Source: Halorubrum halodurans
GTDB taxonomy: Archaea > Halobacteriota > Halobacteria > Halobacteriales > Haloferacaceae
Direction of reading: 5' to 3'
Length of the DNA stretch: 44,042 nucleotides
Assembly: GCF_002252985.1 (NCBI RefSeq)
Contig: NZ_NHPJ01000138.1
Coordinates: 1-44,042, forward strand
Under the pieces are notes generated by a model that was not told where the DNA came from, searched no databases, and worked only from the letters and a program-made list of their open reading frames with translations. Below, one piece after another: positions 30,209-38,150 of the stretch. Each line of letters starts with the position of its first letter. Position 1 is the first letter of the stretch. A program made the position numbers and the translations under genes.

Positions 30209-31372
30209 ATGACATCGTCGCTGACCGGCGTGCTCGAGGGACTCTCCGCGGTCGAGGCGACGGTCGCGGTCCTCCTGATCTCCGTCGTCGCCGCCGTGGG
30301 CATGGAGTTCGTCGTCCTCCGCCTCGCCCGTCGATACGTCGCGACCACGGACGGCGAGTACGACGACATCGTCATCGCCTCGCTGCGTGCGCCGCTCGTC
30401 GTCACCGCCGCGCTCGCGGGGGTGTACGTGCTCACGCAGGCGCCCGCGGTCCGGGCGTCGGTCGTCGTCGACCCGCAGCTGCTCGACGACCTCTTCGGCC
30501 GGCCGTCGCTGTCGGTCGTGATACTCGTGTGGGCGTACGCCGCCAACGCGGTCGTCAACCGGCTCGTCGCCGCGGTCAACGCCGAGGGGAATCGGTTCGA
30601 CTTCGCGCCCGTCTTCTCGAACGTCTGGACGCTCGCGGTGCTCGTCGGGAGCGCCGGCTCGCTGCTGTGGCTGTGGGGCATCGAGATCACGCCCCTGCTC
30701 GGCGCGGCCGGGGTCGCCGGCATCGCCGTCGGGTTCGCCGCGAAGGACACCGTCGCGAACTTCTTCGGCGGGATCGCGCTGTACTTCGACGACACCTACA
30801 AGATCGGCGACTACATCGTCCTCGACGACGGCACCGCGGGCACCGTGATCAAGGTCGGCGTGCGGTCGACGACGCTTCTCACCCGCGACGAGGTGATGGT
30901 GACCGTCCCCAACGCCGCGCTCAACGCGGCCAAGGTGACGAACGAGTCCGCCCCGCAGCGCCGCCGTCGCATCCGGGTTCCGATCGGGGTCGCCTACGGC
31001 ACCGACGTCGACGCGTTCGAGGCGCTCGCGATCGACGTCGCGCTGGCGGAGCCGCTGGTCCGAGACTCGCCGCGGCCGCGGGCGCGGCTCCGCTCGTTCG
31101 GCGACTCCGCGCTCCAGTACGAGCTGCTGTGTTGGGTCAACGGCCCGACCCGACGCCGGCGCGCCCAACACGAGCTCAACCGCGCGCTGTACACGGCGCT
31201 CGCCGAGGCCGACATCGAGATCCCGTACCCGAAACGCGACGTGACGATCGCCGGCGGTCGCGGCTCGGACGGGCCCGCCGCCGACGCGGCGCCGGACGAC
31301 ATAGTAGCGCCGGACGACATCGCGGCGGCGGACGACGGCGGAGCGGCCCCTCCCGCCGACGACGCGGTCTGA
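30209..31372 (+). CDS. MscS-family mechanosensitive ion channel
   Basis: 387 aa from the ATG at 30209 (TATA-like GGTTATG about 26 bases upstream; an in-frame ATG there would be inside the box). Three to five N-terminal helices lead to the pore-lining, Gly/Ala-rich helix (LGAAGVAGIAVGFAAKDTVA, residues about 170-190), then NFFGGIALYFDDTYKIGDYI and the beta domain with TLLTRDEVMVTVPNAALN. This is the MscS core that opens when membrane tension rises after hypo-osmotic shock, relevant for a halophile. The last ~45 residues are an acidic Asp/Ala/Pro repeat tail. Confidence 0.94.
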   Translation: MTSSLTGVLEGLSAVEATVAVLLISVVAAVGMEFVVLRLARRYVATTDGEYDDIVIASLRAPLVVTAALAGVYVLTQAPAVRASVVVDPQLLDDLFGRPSLSVVILVWAYAANAVVNRLVAAVNAEGNRFDFAPVFSNVWTLAVLVGSAGSLLWLWGIEITPLLGAAGVAGIAVGFAAKDTVANFFGGIALYFDDTYKIGDYIVLDDGTAGTVIKVGVRSTTLLTRDEVMVTVPNAALNAAKVTNESAPQRRRRIRVPIGVAYGTDVDAFEALAIDVALAEPLVRDSPRPRARLRSFGDSALQYELLCWVNGPTRRRRAQHELNRALYTALAEADIEIPYPKRDVTIAGGRGSDGPAADAAPDDIVAPDDIAAADDGGAAPPADDAV

Positions 31373-31391
31373 CGTCGCCGGCGGCGAGCTG

Positions 31392-31400
31392 ACTATATAT
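31392..31400 (+). promoter_or_regulatory. TATA box for the phoU transcript
   Basis: CTATATATC is one of the best TATA matches in the window. Initiation about 26 bases on would be near 31422, giving the phoU mRNA a leader of about 125-160 bases. That leader also contains a 17-codon frame beginning ATG at 31424. Confidence 0.65.
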
Positions 31401-31423
31401 CGCTATTGAGCGGTACGGTTCCG

Positions 31424-31477
31424 TATGAGGTCACGGGAGCGCTCAATCGAGCCACGGACCGGCACGTATCCCACATA
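31424..31477 (+). CDS. Possible 17-codon leader ORF ahead of phoU
   Basis: The ATG at 31424 lies at the predicted transcription start (28 bases after the TATA centre), which is the leaderless geometry used by most genes here. The frame gives MRSRERSIEPRTGTYPT and stops at 31475-31477, four bases before the long hairpin. Its small size means chance cannot be excluded. Confidence 0.25.
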
Positions 31478-31480
31478 GCA

Positions 31481-31522
31481 GGGTACATGATCGTCGGTTC
31501 GATACCGCACGACATGGTACCC
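31481..31522 (+). promoter_or_regulatory. Long near-perfect hairpin in the phoU leader
   Basis: Sixteen base pairs form with three single-base bulges: GGGTAC (31481-31486) with GTACCC (31517-31522), ATG (31487-31489) with CAT (31513-31515), TCGT (31491-31494) with ACGA (31509-31512), and CGG (31495-31497) with CCG (31505-31507), around a 7-base loop. It lies between the TATA box and the coding region. It could be an RNA control element, an imperfect DNA operator, or a processing site. Confidence 0.55.
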
Positions 31523-31580
31523 GCACTCGACCGGAGGCGAGGGCTGCGTGGATCGACGGACGCGAGCGAACCGGCTCGGA

Positions 31581-32606
31581 ATGACTGACCGAACCGACCC
31601 GTACGAACGGAAGGTCCAGCTCACGGGCGGAACGACGTACACGGTCTCGCTCCCGAAGGGGTGGGCGAACGACCGCTCGCTCGACACCGGCGACACGCTC
31701 CACCTCCACCCGAGGGGCGGCCGGCTGCTCCTCGCCCCGCCGGAGACGGAGGGCGGCGATCGGACCGTGTCGCTGTCGGCGGCACGACACGACCCGACCG
31801 GGATCGGCCGGCTGGTCGCCGCCGCCTACGTCGCCGGCGCGGACGTCGTCCGCGTCGACGGCTCCCCGGATCGGGCGGACCGGGCGGCCGTCCGCGACGC
31901 GGTCGGCGGTCTCGTCGGGATCGAGATCGCGGAGGAGACGGCGGAGACGATGGTCGCGCGGACGATGCTCGACGTCGCGGACCTCCCGCCCACGCGGACG
32001 CTCGAACGCATGGCCGACCGGACGCTGAGCCTCCACGCGGAGGCCGTCGCGGCCGCGCTCGCGGGCGACGGCGAGGCCGGCCGGAAGATACGCGGACAGG
32101 ACGACGACGTCGACCGACTGTTCGGCCTCCTCTCCCGCGAGTTCCAGCGCTCCCTCGTGGAGGTTCCGGCACACGGGGACGGCGGGCTCACGCCCTTCGA
32201 CCACTACGCGATCGCCAGGCAGCTGGAGCGGGTCGCGGACCACGCGGAGAAGATCGCCGAGGCCGCAGAGGCGATCGCGGAGCCGCCCTCGGACCCGGTC
32301 GCGGCGGACCTCGACCGGCTCGCGACCGACGCGCGTGCGGCCGTCGAACGGGCGTTCTCGGAGGCGATCGGCGAGTGTGACCCGCGGGCGCTCGGCGCGA
32401 TGGTCGCCGACGCCGAGGAGCTCCTCGAGGAGACGCGTCGACTCGACCGGGAGCTCTACCGGCGGGAGCTTGCGGACGGGTACGTGCTCGCGACGGTCCT
32501 CGACAGCATCACGCGCACCGTCGAGTACGGCATCAACGTCGCCGAGGTCGGGCTCCGTGCGGCCCTCCGGAACGCCCCGGACCGATCGACCGCCGAGCCG
32601 ACGTGA
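31581..32606 (+). CDS. phoU: AbrB-PhoU fusion regulator (phosphate uptake regulator)
   Basis: 341 aa from the ATG at 31581. The first ~45 residues (RKVQLTGGTTYTVSLPKGWAND) are a SpoVT-AbrB DNA-binding domain; the rest is a PhoU-type all-helical region with two repeats (VDRLFGLLSREFQRSL ... YAIARQLERVADHAEKIAEAAE, and ELADGYVLATVLDSITRTVEY). PhoU proteins restrain phosphate uptake; the archaeal fusion probably regulates transcription directly. A GTG at 31548 with an SD-like GGAGG ten bases ahead is a serious alternative start. No pst transporter genes are adjacent. The gene has a strong TATA box and a long structured leader. Confidence 0.88.
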   Translation: MTDRTDPYERKVQLTGGTTYTVSLPKGWANDRSLDTGDTLHLHPRGGRLLLAPPETEGGDRTVSLSAARHDPTGIGRLVAAAYVAGADVVRVDGSPDRADRAAVRDAVGGLVGIEIAEETAETMVARTMLDVADLPPTRTLERMADRTLSLHAEAVAAALAGDGEAGRKIRGQDDDVDRLFGLLSREFQRSLVEVPAHGDGGLTPFDHYAIARQLERVADHAEKIAEAAEAIAEPPSDPVAADLDRLATDARAAVERAFSEAIGECDPRALGAMVADAEELLEETRRLDRELYRRELADGYVLATVLDSITRTVEYGINVAEVGLRAALRNAPDRSTAEPT

Positions 32607-32729
32607 ACCGCCCGGCCTTTCCCGAACACCGTCGACGAACCGGCGCGCGTCGTCGGAGGGCGTGCCGACGGTCGTGTGACAGGCGTTCTCACCGTCAGGG
32701 TTTTCATCCTGCGACGGGTATCGTGTCCC

Positions 32730-33098
32730 ATGAGCACCGAATCGGTTCAGGGAGGCGGCGAGGACCCGGCGATCGAGGTGACGCCGGACGCCGCCGCGGA
32801 GGCGCTCTCGCTCCTGGAGGGCGAAGAGCTCGACACCGACGAGGCGGGGCTCCGGCTGTTCGTCCAGCAGGGCGGCTGTGCGGGGCTCTCCTACGGGATG
32901 CGCTTCGACACCGAGCCGGAACCGGACGACCTCGTCGTCGAGCATCACGGGCTGCGGGTGTTCGTCGACCCCGCCAGCCGGAACTACATCGGCGGGAGCA
33001 AGCTCGACTACGAGAGCGGCCTCCAAGCGGCCGGCTTCCACGTCGAGAACCCGAACGTCGTCTCCGAGTGCGGCTGCGGAGAGTCGTTCCGGACCTAG
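32730..33098 (+). CDS. A-type iron-sulfur carrier (IscA/ErpA/HesB family)
   Basis: 122 aa from the ATG at 32730; a T-rich TATA-like stretch at about 32700-32706 supports leaderless initiation. The three conserved cysteines are present: Cys50 in QQGGCAGLSYGM, and Cys114 and Cys116 in ECGCGESF. A-type proteins bind a [2Fe-2S] or [4Fe-4S] cluster and pass it to apo-enzymes such as the radical SAM proteins encoded elsewhere in this window. A short acidic N-terminal extension precedes the domain. No isc or suf genes are next to it. Confidence 0.94.
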   Translation: MSTESVQGGGEDPAIEVTPDAAAEALSLLEGEELDTDEAGLRLFVQQGGCAGLSYGMRFDTEPEPDDLVVEHHGLRVFVDPASRNYIGGSKLDYESGLQAAGFHVENPNVVSECGCGESFRT

Positions 33099-33164
33099 CG
33101 TCGCGTCGGCCGCTCCTTGCCCCACGTCTCGCCGCTTAAGTCCCTCGACCGAGTACCGGACGGC

Positions 33165-33410
33165 ATGGAACTCGACGCGTCGACGACCGCGGAGGGCGAG
33201 CGGGTGTACATCGACCGGGCGCGCGCCGAACGCGGGGCCGAAGGACCCTTCTACCTCGTCTACGCGGACCCGAACGCCGCCGACCGGTGGGGCTTCGCGT
33301 GCGGGAACTGCGGCTCGTTCGACACCGCGATGGACACGATGGGCCGGATCCAGTGTACCGACTGCGGCAACCTCCGCAAGCCCGACGAGTGGGACGCCGC
33401 CCACGAGTGA
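33165..33410 (+). CDS. Small zinc-ribbon protein (DUF5816-type)
   Basis: 81 aa from the ATG at 33165, with TATA-like CTTAAG at about 33135-33140. The N-terminal half is a beta-rich segment (EGERVYIDRARAERGAEGPF). The C-terminal half holds two CxxC knuckles (CGNCGSFDTAMDT and CTDCGNLRKPDEWD), a four-cysteine zinc ribbon. From memory it belongs to a haloarchaeal family labelled DUF5816. The function is unknown. It stands alone between the Fe-S carrier and the next small gene. Confidence 0.82.
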   Translation: MELDASTTAEGERVYIDRARAERGAEGPFYLVYADPNAADRWGFACGNCGSFDTAMDTMGRIQCTDCGNLRKPDEWDAAHE

Positions 33411-33507
33411 GTCGTACGGAGCCGGCGCGCACGGCTCGAACGCGGCGATGTACGATCCCGAGATCCGTGAGAAAGTTTATCACGGATCCCGACCAACGGT
33501 CGACCAG

Positions 33508-33846
33508 ATGGCCACTGCGAGCATCCCACCGACGACGGAGGCCAGAGACGTCTTTCGTGAGCTCGGATACACCGTCTCCGAGGGCGGACGCGAGTTCGTC
33601 GCGGAGCGGAAGTGGCGACGCGTCCTCGTCACCGCGCTGTGTATGGACGACGACGACCTGGACCCGTATCTCACGGACGGTGGGGAGACGCCGCGACTCC
33701 GTTGTTTCGTCACGTGGCGGTCGAATGCCGACGACCTCCAGGAGCGGCTCACGTCGCTGAAGCCCCCCTACGACTGGGCGGTGATCGGCGTCGACCCCGG
33801 CGGCGACGACTTCTCCGTGATGGAGGGCGCGCCCGGGAGCCCCTGA
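33508..33846 (+). CDS. Conserved haloarchaeal protein of unknown function
   Basis: 112 aa from the ATG at 33508. A TATA-like AGTTTATC at 33473-33480 is about 30 bases upstream; the frame has an earlier ATG (33448) that would put this box inside the gene. The sequence alternates beta strands and helices: [56 protein letters not shown]. It ends in a short variable tail. This resembles a family I remember from many haloarchaeal genomes (possibly DUF7116, unverified). There is no catalytic signature. Confidence 0.78.
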   Translation: MATASIPPTTEARDVFRELGYTVSEGGREFVAERKWRRVLVTALCMDDDDLDPYLTDGGETPRLRCFVTWRSNADDLQERLTSLKPPYDWAVIGVDPGGDDFSVMEGAPGSP

Positions 33847-33890
33847 AAACGGGCCCGGTCGTCGCGCGGCCGGCCCGCGGGCCGCGGGCG

Positions 33891-33899
33891 GTTTTATAA
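33891..33899 (+). promoter_or_regulatory. TATA box for the dodecin gene
   Basis: GTTTTATAA is a textbook archaeal TATA element, 24-32 bases ahead of the ATG at 33923, implying a strong leaderless promoter. Confidence 0.65.
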
Positions 33900-33922
33900 T
33901 CACGTGTGACCAACCGGTACGC

Positions 33923-34123
33923 ATGGTGTTCAAGAAGATCACGCTGATCGGAACGAGCGAGGAGAGCTTCGACGCCGCCGCCGACGAGGCGATCGATCGA
34001 GCCGAGGACACGCTCGAGAACGTCTACTGGGCGGAGGTGAAGGAGTTCGGCGTGGAGATAAAGAACGCGCCGGAGCGGGAGTACCAGGCCGAGGTCGAGG
34101 TCGCCTTCGAGCTCGAGGACTGA
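33923..34123 (+). CDS. Dodecin (flavin-binding protein)
   Basis: 66 aa, the standard length. The sequence [40 protein letters not shown] and the final strands [13 protein letters not shown] are typical of dodecins, 12-subunit cages that bind pairs of flavins between aromatic residues; Trp36 here is the flavin-stacking tryptophan. Halobacterium dodecin stores and protects riboflavin or lumichrome. A flavin-dependent LOV kinase is also encoded in this window, but there is no sign of co-regulation. A strong TATA box precedes the gene and a hairpin-T5 terminator follows it. Confidence 0.96.
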   Translation: MVFKKITLIGTSEESFDAAADEAIDRAEDTLENVYWAEVKEFGVEIKNAPEREYQAEVEVAFELED

Positions 34124-34134
34124 ACCGACGGCTC

Positions 34135-34159
34135 CGGCTCCCGTCGAGCCGCCCTTTTT
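34135..34159 (+). terminator. Terminator after dodecin
   Basis: CGGCTC (34135-34140) pairs with GAGCCG (34146-34151) over a 5-base loop and is followed by five T (34155-34159), 12-36 bases past the dodecin stop. A second CGGCTC at 34129-34134 offers an alternative pairing. Confidence 0.6.
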
Positions 34160-34229
34160 ACGCCGCCGGGTCGGGGCCGCTTCACGTCGAGCGCCGCCCC
34201 CGCCTTCGTGCCGAGCGCCGCCCCCGCCT

Positions 34230-34712
34230 TCACGCCGAGAACTCGTACAGCTCGTCGCCGACGTGGTGGATCGAGGAGACGACCTTTCCGCTCTCGCCGA
34301 CCATCTCGTCGCCGTCGACCATCGCGCGACCGACGGCGAGCACCTTCCCGTGGGTCTCCTCCGCGATCACGACGAGGTCGCCCTCGCGGATCGCGGCGTC
34401 CGCCTCGACGATGCCCGGCCGCATCACGTCCGCGCCGTCGGACACGAACGAGATCGCGCCCGCGTCGACGGTGACGACGCCGGTCTCGGGCTCGTAGTCG
34501 TTCGCGCCCCGCACGGTGAGGAACGGCTCGTCGTCGTCGACGTAGAAGACCGCCGGGTCGCCGTCGACCAGCACTACCTCGTAGTTCGCGTCGACGAACT
34601 CCACGAGTTCGAACGTCTCTCCGTCGACGTCGACGCCGAGGTGGTCGGCGACCGCGTCGCGTATCGCCGCGATCTCGTCGCTCCGGAGGTGGTGGCGGGA
34701 TTTCACCTGCAT
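34230..34712 (-). CDS. PUA-domain RNA-binding protein (MCT-1/Tma20-like)
   Basis: 160 aa from the ATG at 34712. An N-terminal domain (MQVKSRHHLRSDEIAAIRDA ... VVLVDGDPAVFY) is followed by a C-terminal PUA domain of about 75 residues: VTVDAGAISFVSDGADVMRPGI, then EGDLVVIAEETHGKVLAVGRA. This two-domain layout is that of the archaeal relatives of eukaryotic MCT-1/Tma20, which interact with the small ribosomal subunit. A role in translation or RNA modification is inferred from the family. It converges with dodecin and is divergent from the ferredoxin gene. Confidence 0.88.
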   Translation of the reverse strand: MQVKSRHHLRSDEIAAIRDAVADHLGVDVDGETFELVEFVDANYEVVLVDGDPAVFYVDDDEPFLTVRGANDYEPETGVVTVDAGAISFVSDGADVMRPGIVEADAAIREGDLVVIAEETHGKVLAVGRAMVDGDEMVGESGKVVSSIHHVGDELYEFSA

Positions 34713-34833
34713 GGCCGCCCGATCGATCGGCGCGCCGATAAAGGGTCCGTTCCGCGTTCCGGATCCGCGTCGTGGGCCCCGAACGACGCCGGTTCGTGGG
34801 ATGAATTCCCGGAGCGTTGGCCCGATCAAAACG

Positions 34834-34841
34834 GTATTAAA
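34834..34841 (+). promoter_or_regulatory. TATA-like box for the membrane-tethered ferredoxin gene
   Basis: TATTAAAC lies 23-30 bases ahead of the ATG at 34864, consistent with leaderless initiation. Confidence 0.5.
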
Positions 34842-34863
34842 CCACCTCTCCATAGTCGTCGGT

Positions 34864-35445
34864 ATGCTTGACCCACTGCCGATCGCGCTCGCAGCGATCG
34901 CGACGCTGACGGTCGTTCTCGTCAGTACGCTGAAGGGAACGGGGTGGGAGCCCACCGAGGACATCTCCGACGAGATCGTCGAACGGCGCGCCAACTCCCT
35001 CCCCGACACCGGCTTCCCCGAGCCCGGCAACCGCGCGATCGGCGCTGGTGGCGGCGGCGGCGGCGCGATCCCGGCGGGCGGCGAGGGCGGCGAGGGCGAA
35101 CTCGAGGAGGGCGGCTCGGCGAGCGCCGGCCCCGGCGACATCCCCGAGGACGAGGTCGAGTACTTCGAGGTCGAGTTCGCGAAGCAGGGCGAGACGGTCG
35201 AACTGGCGAACAACGAGCCGATCCTCGACCAGGGCGAGGAGCAGGGATGGGACCTCCCGTACGCCTGCCGACAGGGCCAGTGCGTCTCGTGTGCCGGCCA
35301 CATCACGGACGGCCCCTCCGAGGACTTCGTCGAACACGACAACCAGCAGATGCTCGACGAGGACGAGCTCGGGGACGGCTACACGCTCACCTGCGTCGCG
35401 TACCCCCGCGACTCCTTCACCATCGAGACCGGCGAGGCCCCCTGA
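34864..35445 (+). CDS. Membrane-tethered plant-type [2Fe-2S] ferredoxin
   Basis: 193 aa from the ATG at 34864. One N-terminal hydrophobic helix (PLPIALAAIATLTVVLVSTL) is followed by a linker of about 75 residues rich in Gly, Ala and Glu (including six consecutive Gly). The ferredoxin domain then starts near residue 98. Cluster ligands are Cys135, Cys140, Cys143 (ACRQGQCVSCAG) and Cys177 (LTCVAYP). Unlike ordinary soluble haloarchaeal ferredoxin, this one is anchored, so it probably delivers electrons to or from a membrane enzyme; the partner is unknown. No reductase gene is adjacent. Confidence 0.92.
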   Translation: MLDPLPIALAAIATLTVVLVSTLKGTGWEPTEDISDEIVERRANSLPDTGFPEPGNRAIGAGGGGGGAIPAGGEGGEGELEEGGSASAGPGDIPEDEVEYFEVEFAKQGETVELANNEPILDQGEEQGWDLPYACRQGQCVSCAGHITDGPSEDFVEHDNQQMLDEDELGDGYTLTCVAYPRDSFTIETGEAP

Positions 35446-35526
35446 CCCTCCGGCCGCGACCCCCGACTCCCTTCGGCGACGGCGCGCTCGCGACACCCTT
35501 TTTCCCGTCTCTCCCGTACGAACGCC

Positions 35527-35940
35527 ATGTCACTGGCAGCCGCCGCCGCGGCCGGGCTCCTCCTCGTGCTCGCGGCCGCGCTCGTCCACCGCGACGCGAC
35601 GCGGATCGGCGTCGAGTCCGGATCGCCGGCGTTGTGGGCCGGTCTCGTTCTGGGTACCGGCGGGGCGGGAGCGACCACGGCGCTCGTCGTCCCCGACGCG
35701 CCGCTTCCGGGCGTTCTCGTGGTGGTCGCGTTGGGACCGCTGTTGTACCTCCTCGAGCGCGACGACTCGCTTCACGGCGACGACGACCCGGACCCGACGC
35801 AGCTCCCGAGCGCGACGGCGGACGGATCGGGTGCGACGGCGGACGGGTCCGCGTCGATCGACGAGGCGGACGCGCGGCCGACCGCAGGCGAGGACCCGGC
35901 CGACGGGCCGTCCGCCTCGCCGACGAGCAGGGACGAGTGA
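35527..35940 (+). CDS. Membrane protein with acidic tail, function unknown
   Basis: 137 aa. Three hydrophobic segments occupy residues 1-80 (LAAAAAAGLLLVLAAALVH; an Ala/Gly-rich middle; LPGVLVVVALGPLLYLLER). The last ~50 residues are a disordered acidic Asp/Ala/Ser tail with internal near-repeats (SATADGSGATADGSAS). The basic loop HRDATRIGVESG between helices 1 and 2 is a pattern I have seen in other haloarchaeal small membrane proteins. A T-rich box at about 35498-35502 is at leaderless distance. It could also be read as a continuation of the ferredoxin unit. Confidence 0.62.
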   Translation: MSLAAAAAAGLLLVLAAALVHRDATRIGVESGSPALWAGLVLGTGGAGATTALVVPDAPLPGVLVVVALGPLLYLLERDDSLHGDDDPDPTQLPSATADGSGATADGSASIDEADARPTAGEDPADGPSASPTSRDE

Positions 35941-36054
35941 CGCCCGAGGGGACCCCGGCGATCCTCGGTCATCGACGATGACGTAGTTCGTTTCGCCGAT
36001 GTGATCGACTCCCAAACCGCAACCTTCCAAAGGTTCGGGCGCGAAGGGAGCACA

Positions 36055-36381
36055 ATGAGCGACGAGAGCCTCGCGGAGCGGATCGAGACGTGGATGGTCG
36101 GCCAGATGCCGATCATCCAGATGCACGGCGGGACGAGCGTCGTGCGCGAGGCCGACCCGGAGACCGGCGAGGTCGTCGTCGAACTCGGCGGCGGCTGTGC
36201 GGGCTGTGGCGTCTCGAACGTCACCGCGGAGAACATCCGGCGGGACCTCATCACCGACTTCGAGGCGGTCACCGACGTCACGGTGCGCGTTCCCTCCTCC
36301 GGCGACCAGGGCGCCTCGACGGTCGAGGGCGGCCGCGGCGGGGAGCTCCGCCACGAGACGGACGCCTCGAACCACTTCTGA
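36055..36381 (+). CDS. NifU C-terminal-domain protein (Fe-S scaffold)
   Basis: 108 aa from the ATG at 36055; the earlier GTG at 36001 is unlikely, because it would add an unrelated segment. The NifU-like domain carries the CxxC cluster site in [20 protein letters not shown] (Cys48, Cys51). Such Nfu proteins assemble or carry [4Fe-4S] clusters for target enzymes. The last ~20 residues are a Gly/His-containing tail. It is transcribed alone, 115 bases after the preceding membrane protein gene, and converges with the FAU-1 gene. Confidence 0.93.
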   Translation: MSDESLAERIETWMVGQMPIIQMHGGTSVVREADPETGEVVVELGGGCAGCGVSNVTAENIRRDLITDFEAVTDVTVRVPSSGDQGASTVEGGRGGELRHETDASNHF

Positions 36382-36406
36382 GCGGGACTCGTCTCGAGAC
36401 CCCCGG

Positions 36407-37918
36407 CTACAGCGCCCCCTCCAGCGCCGCCGCCACGCTCCGCGCCTTCTCGGCGAGCGCCGGGGGGACGTGGCCGGCCGCGACGGACCGGTCGAGGGCG
36501 TCGTCGTCGACGCGCTCGACCGTCCCGTCGGGGTGTTTGATCACGTCGACGTGGAGGTCGACGTAGCGGGCGGCGTCCGGGAGGATCTCGACGGGAGTAC
36601 AGACGTTGACGTAGGTCCCCTTCACCGTCCCGTCGGAGCCTCGGTAGGTGGTCGGGTACCACCACCGACCCTCCTTGAGGCTCGTCGTCGCCACGTCGCC
36701 GGCCTCCCGGCGGGTGCCGAGCCCGTCGTAGTCCCCGCCGGGCGTCATCTCCCGCTCGACGCCGACCGAGCCGTCGTCGTCGACCGCGGTCACCGTTCCC
36801 TCGCCGAGGGTGATCAGCCGGCCGTCGGGCTTGCCGTGTTCGAGCCGGAGCCGGTCGCCCTCCGTCGGGCCGAAGGCGTCGCGCACGGCGGAAACGGGGA
36901 AGTCGGCGTCGGGGTCCGGGTCGCAGATCGCCTCGGCGAAGTCGACGCCGGCGGACGCCGACTCGGAGCCGGCCTTGATCCGGTGGTGGCCCGGCATCGT
37001 CGCGGTCACCTCCCGACGCACCGCGTCGAGCGCGAAGCGCGACGCGCGGCCGAACCGGATCCACGCCCCGGCGTTCGGCCGGGCGAGCGGCTCGGGTCGC
37101 GTCTCGGCGGCGTCCCCGAGGAGGCCGAGGCCGTCGGTCTCGGGGTCGGTCCCGTCGCCGACCGCCTCCGCGAGCCGCTCGGCCTCGCTCACGGCGCGTT
37201 CGAGCCCCGCCTCGAGGTCGTCCACGTCGGCGTCGAGCGCGGCCGGCCCCCAGACCGCGCGCCACCCCGTCGGCGGCTCGATCCCGAGGAGCTCGGTCAT
37301 CCCAGCCAGCTCGCGGGCCGCCTCGTCGTCGCGAACGTCGACGCGCGTTCCGGAGCCCGGCTCCAGGGTGACGAGGCCGGTTCCGACCCGGAGCGCCGCG
37401 TCCAGTTCCGGCCGACGCGACTCCCAGGGCGCGGCCGACGACCGCACCTGGACCCGGACCCGATCGCCGGTTTCGACCCGCGCGTCGACGTTTCCGTAGG
37501 GGAGGTATCCCTCCGTGGGGGCGTTCGGGACGGGAGCGTCGCCCCCGGCCGTCTCGTCGTCAGCGCCGTCGCCGTCACCGGAGCCGGCGGCCAGATCGAG
37601 GACCGCCCCGCCGCCGAGCGTCTCCGCCACCTCCCCGTCGAGGACGGTCCCGACGGGTGTCGGGTCGGCCCACGCCAGCGCATCGATCCCGACGTCGACG
37701 AGCAGCTCCCGCAGCGTCGCGACCGCGTCCGGATCGCCCGCGACGCCGACTCCCTGGCGGTCCTCGGTCGTGGTGACGGTCGCGTCCGGCGGGGCGGCGG
37801 GGAAGTCGGCGTCGAAGCGTCTGCGGATCGGCGCTGAGGCGTCGACGACGGCGTGGTCGGCCTCGAGCAGGAGTCGCGTCAGCGCCGTGGCGTAGATCCC
37901 GCGGATCCGCACGTTCAC
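36407..37918 (-). CDS. FAU-1-like RNA-binding protein (RNase E/G-like N-terminus, DUF402 C-terminus)
   Basis: 503 aa from a GTG at 37918, chosen because the family begins with the strand VNVRIRGIYATALTRLL; a GTG two codons later is also possible. The N-terminal half has an S1-like segment (GYLPYGNVDARVETGDRVRVQV), as in RNase E/G relatives. The C-terminal half is DUF402 (RLEHGKPDGRLITLG, GRWWYPTTYRGSDGTVKGTYVNVC, YVDLHVDVIKHPDGTVERVD). The archaeal FAU-1 protein binds AU-rich RNA and has been proposed to be a ribonuclease. Acidic insertions (AAGSGDGDGADDETAGGD) are haloarchaeal-type loops. The 232-base gap upstream shows no other gene. Confidence 0.9.
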   Translation of the reverse strand: MNVRIRGIYATALTRLLLEADHAVVDASAPIRRRFDADFPAAPPDATVTTTEDRQGVGVAGDPDAVATLRELLVDVGIDALAWADPTPVGTVLDGEVAETLGGGAVLDLAAGSGDGDGADDETAGGDAPVPNAPTEGYLPYGNVDARVETGDRVRVQVRSSAAPWESRRPELDAALRVGTGLVTLEPGSGTRVDVRDDEAARELAGMTELLGIEPPTGWRAVWGPAALDADVDDLEAGLERAVSEAERLAEAVGDGTDPETDGLGLLGDAAETRPEPLARPNAGAWIRFGRASRFALDAVRREVTATMPGHHRIKAGSESASAGVDFAEAICDPDPDADFPVSAVRDAFGPTEGDRLRLEHGKPDGRLITLGEGTVTAVDDDGSVGVEREMTPGGDYDGLGTRREAGDVATTSLKEGRWWYPTTYRGSDGTVKGTYVNVCTPVEILPDAARYVDLHVDVIKHPDGTVERVDDDALDRSVAAGHVPPALAEKARSVAAALEGAL

Positions 37919-38150
37919 GCCCGCACACCCCGGTTCGATCGCGTCCCGCTCGCGTTTCCGCGTCGTTCGTCGGCATCCATGTCCGGGGGTTTCGACCCCG
38001 ACCGCTTGAACCTCCGGTGTTCGACCGACCGGACGGCGGGGGGACGAGCGGAATCGACTACGGGGGGGTGAGAGGAGGTCGGCGCGCCCGCCGCGACAAC
38101 ACTGACCGCCACGGCGACCCATTAAGTCGGGGCGAGCCGAACCGCGACCC

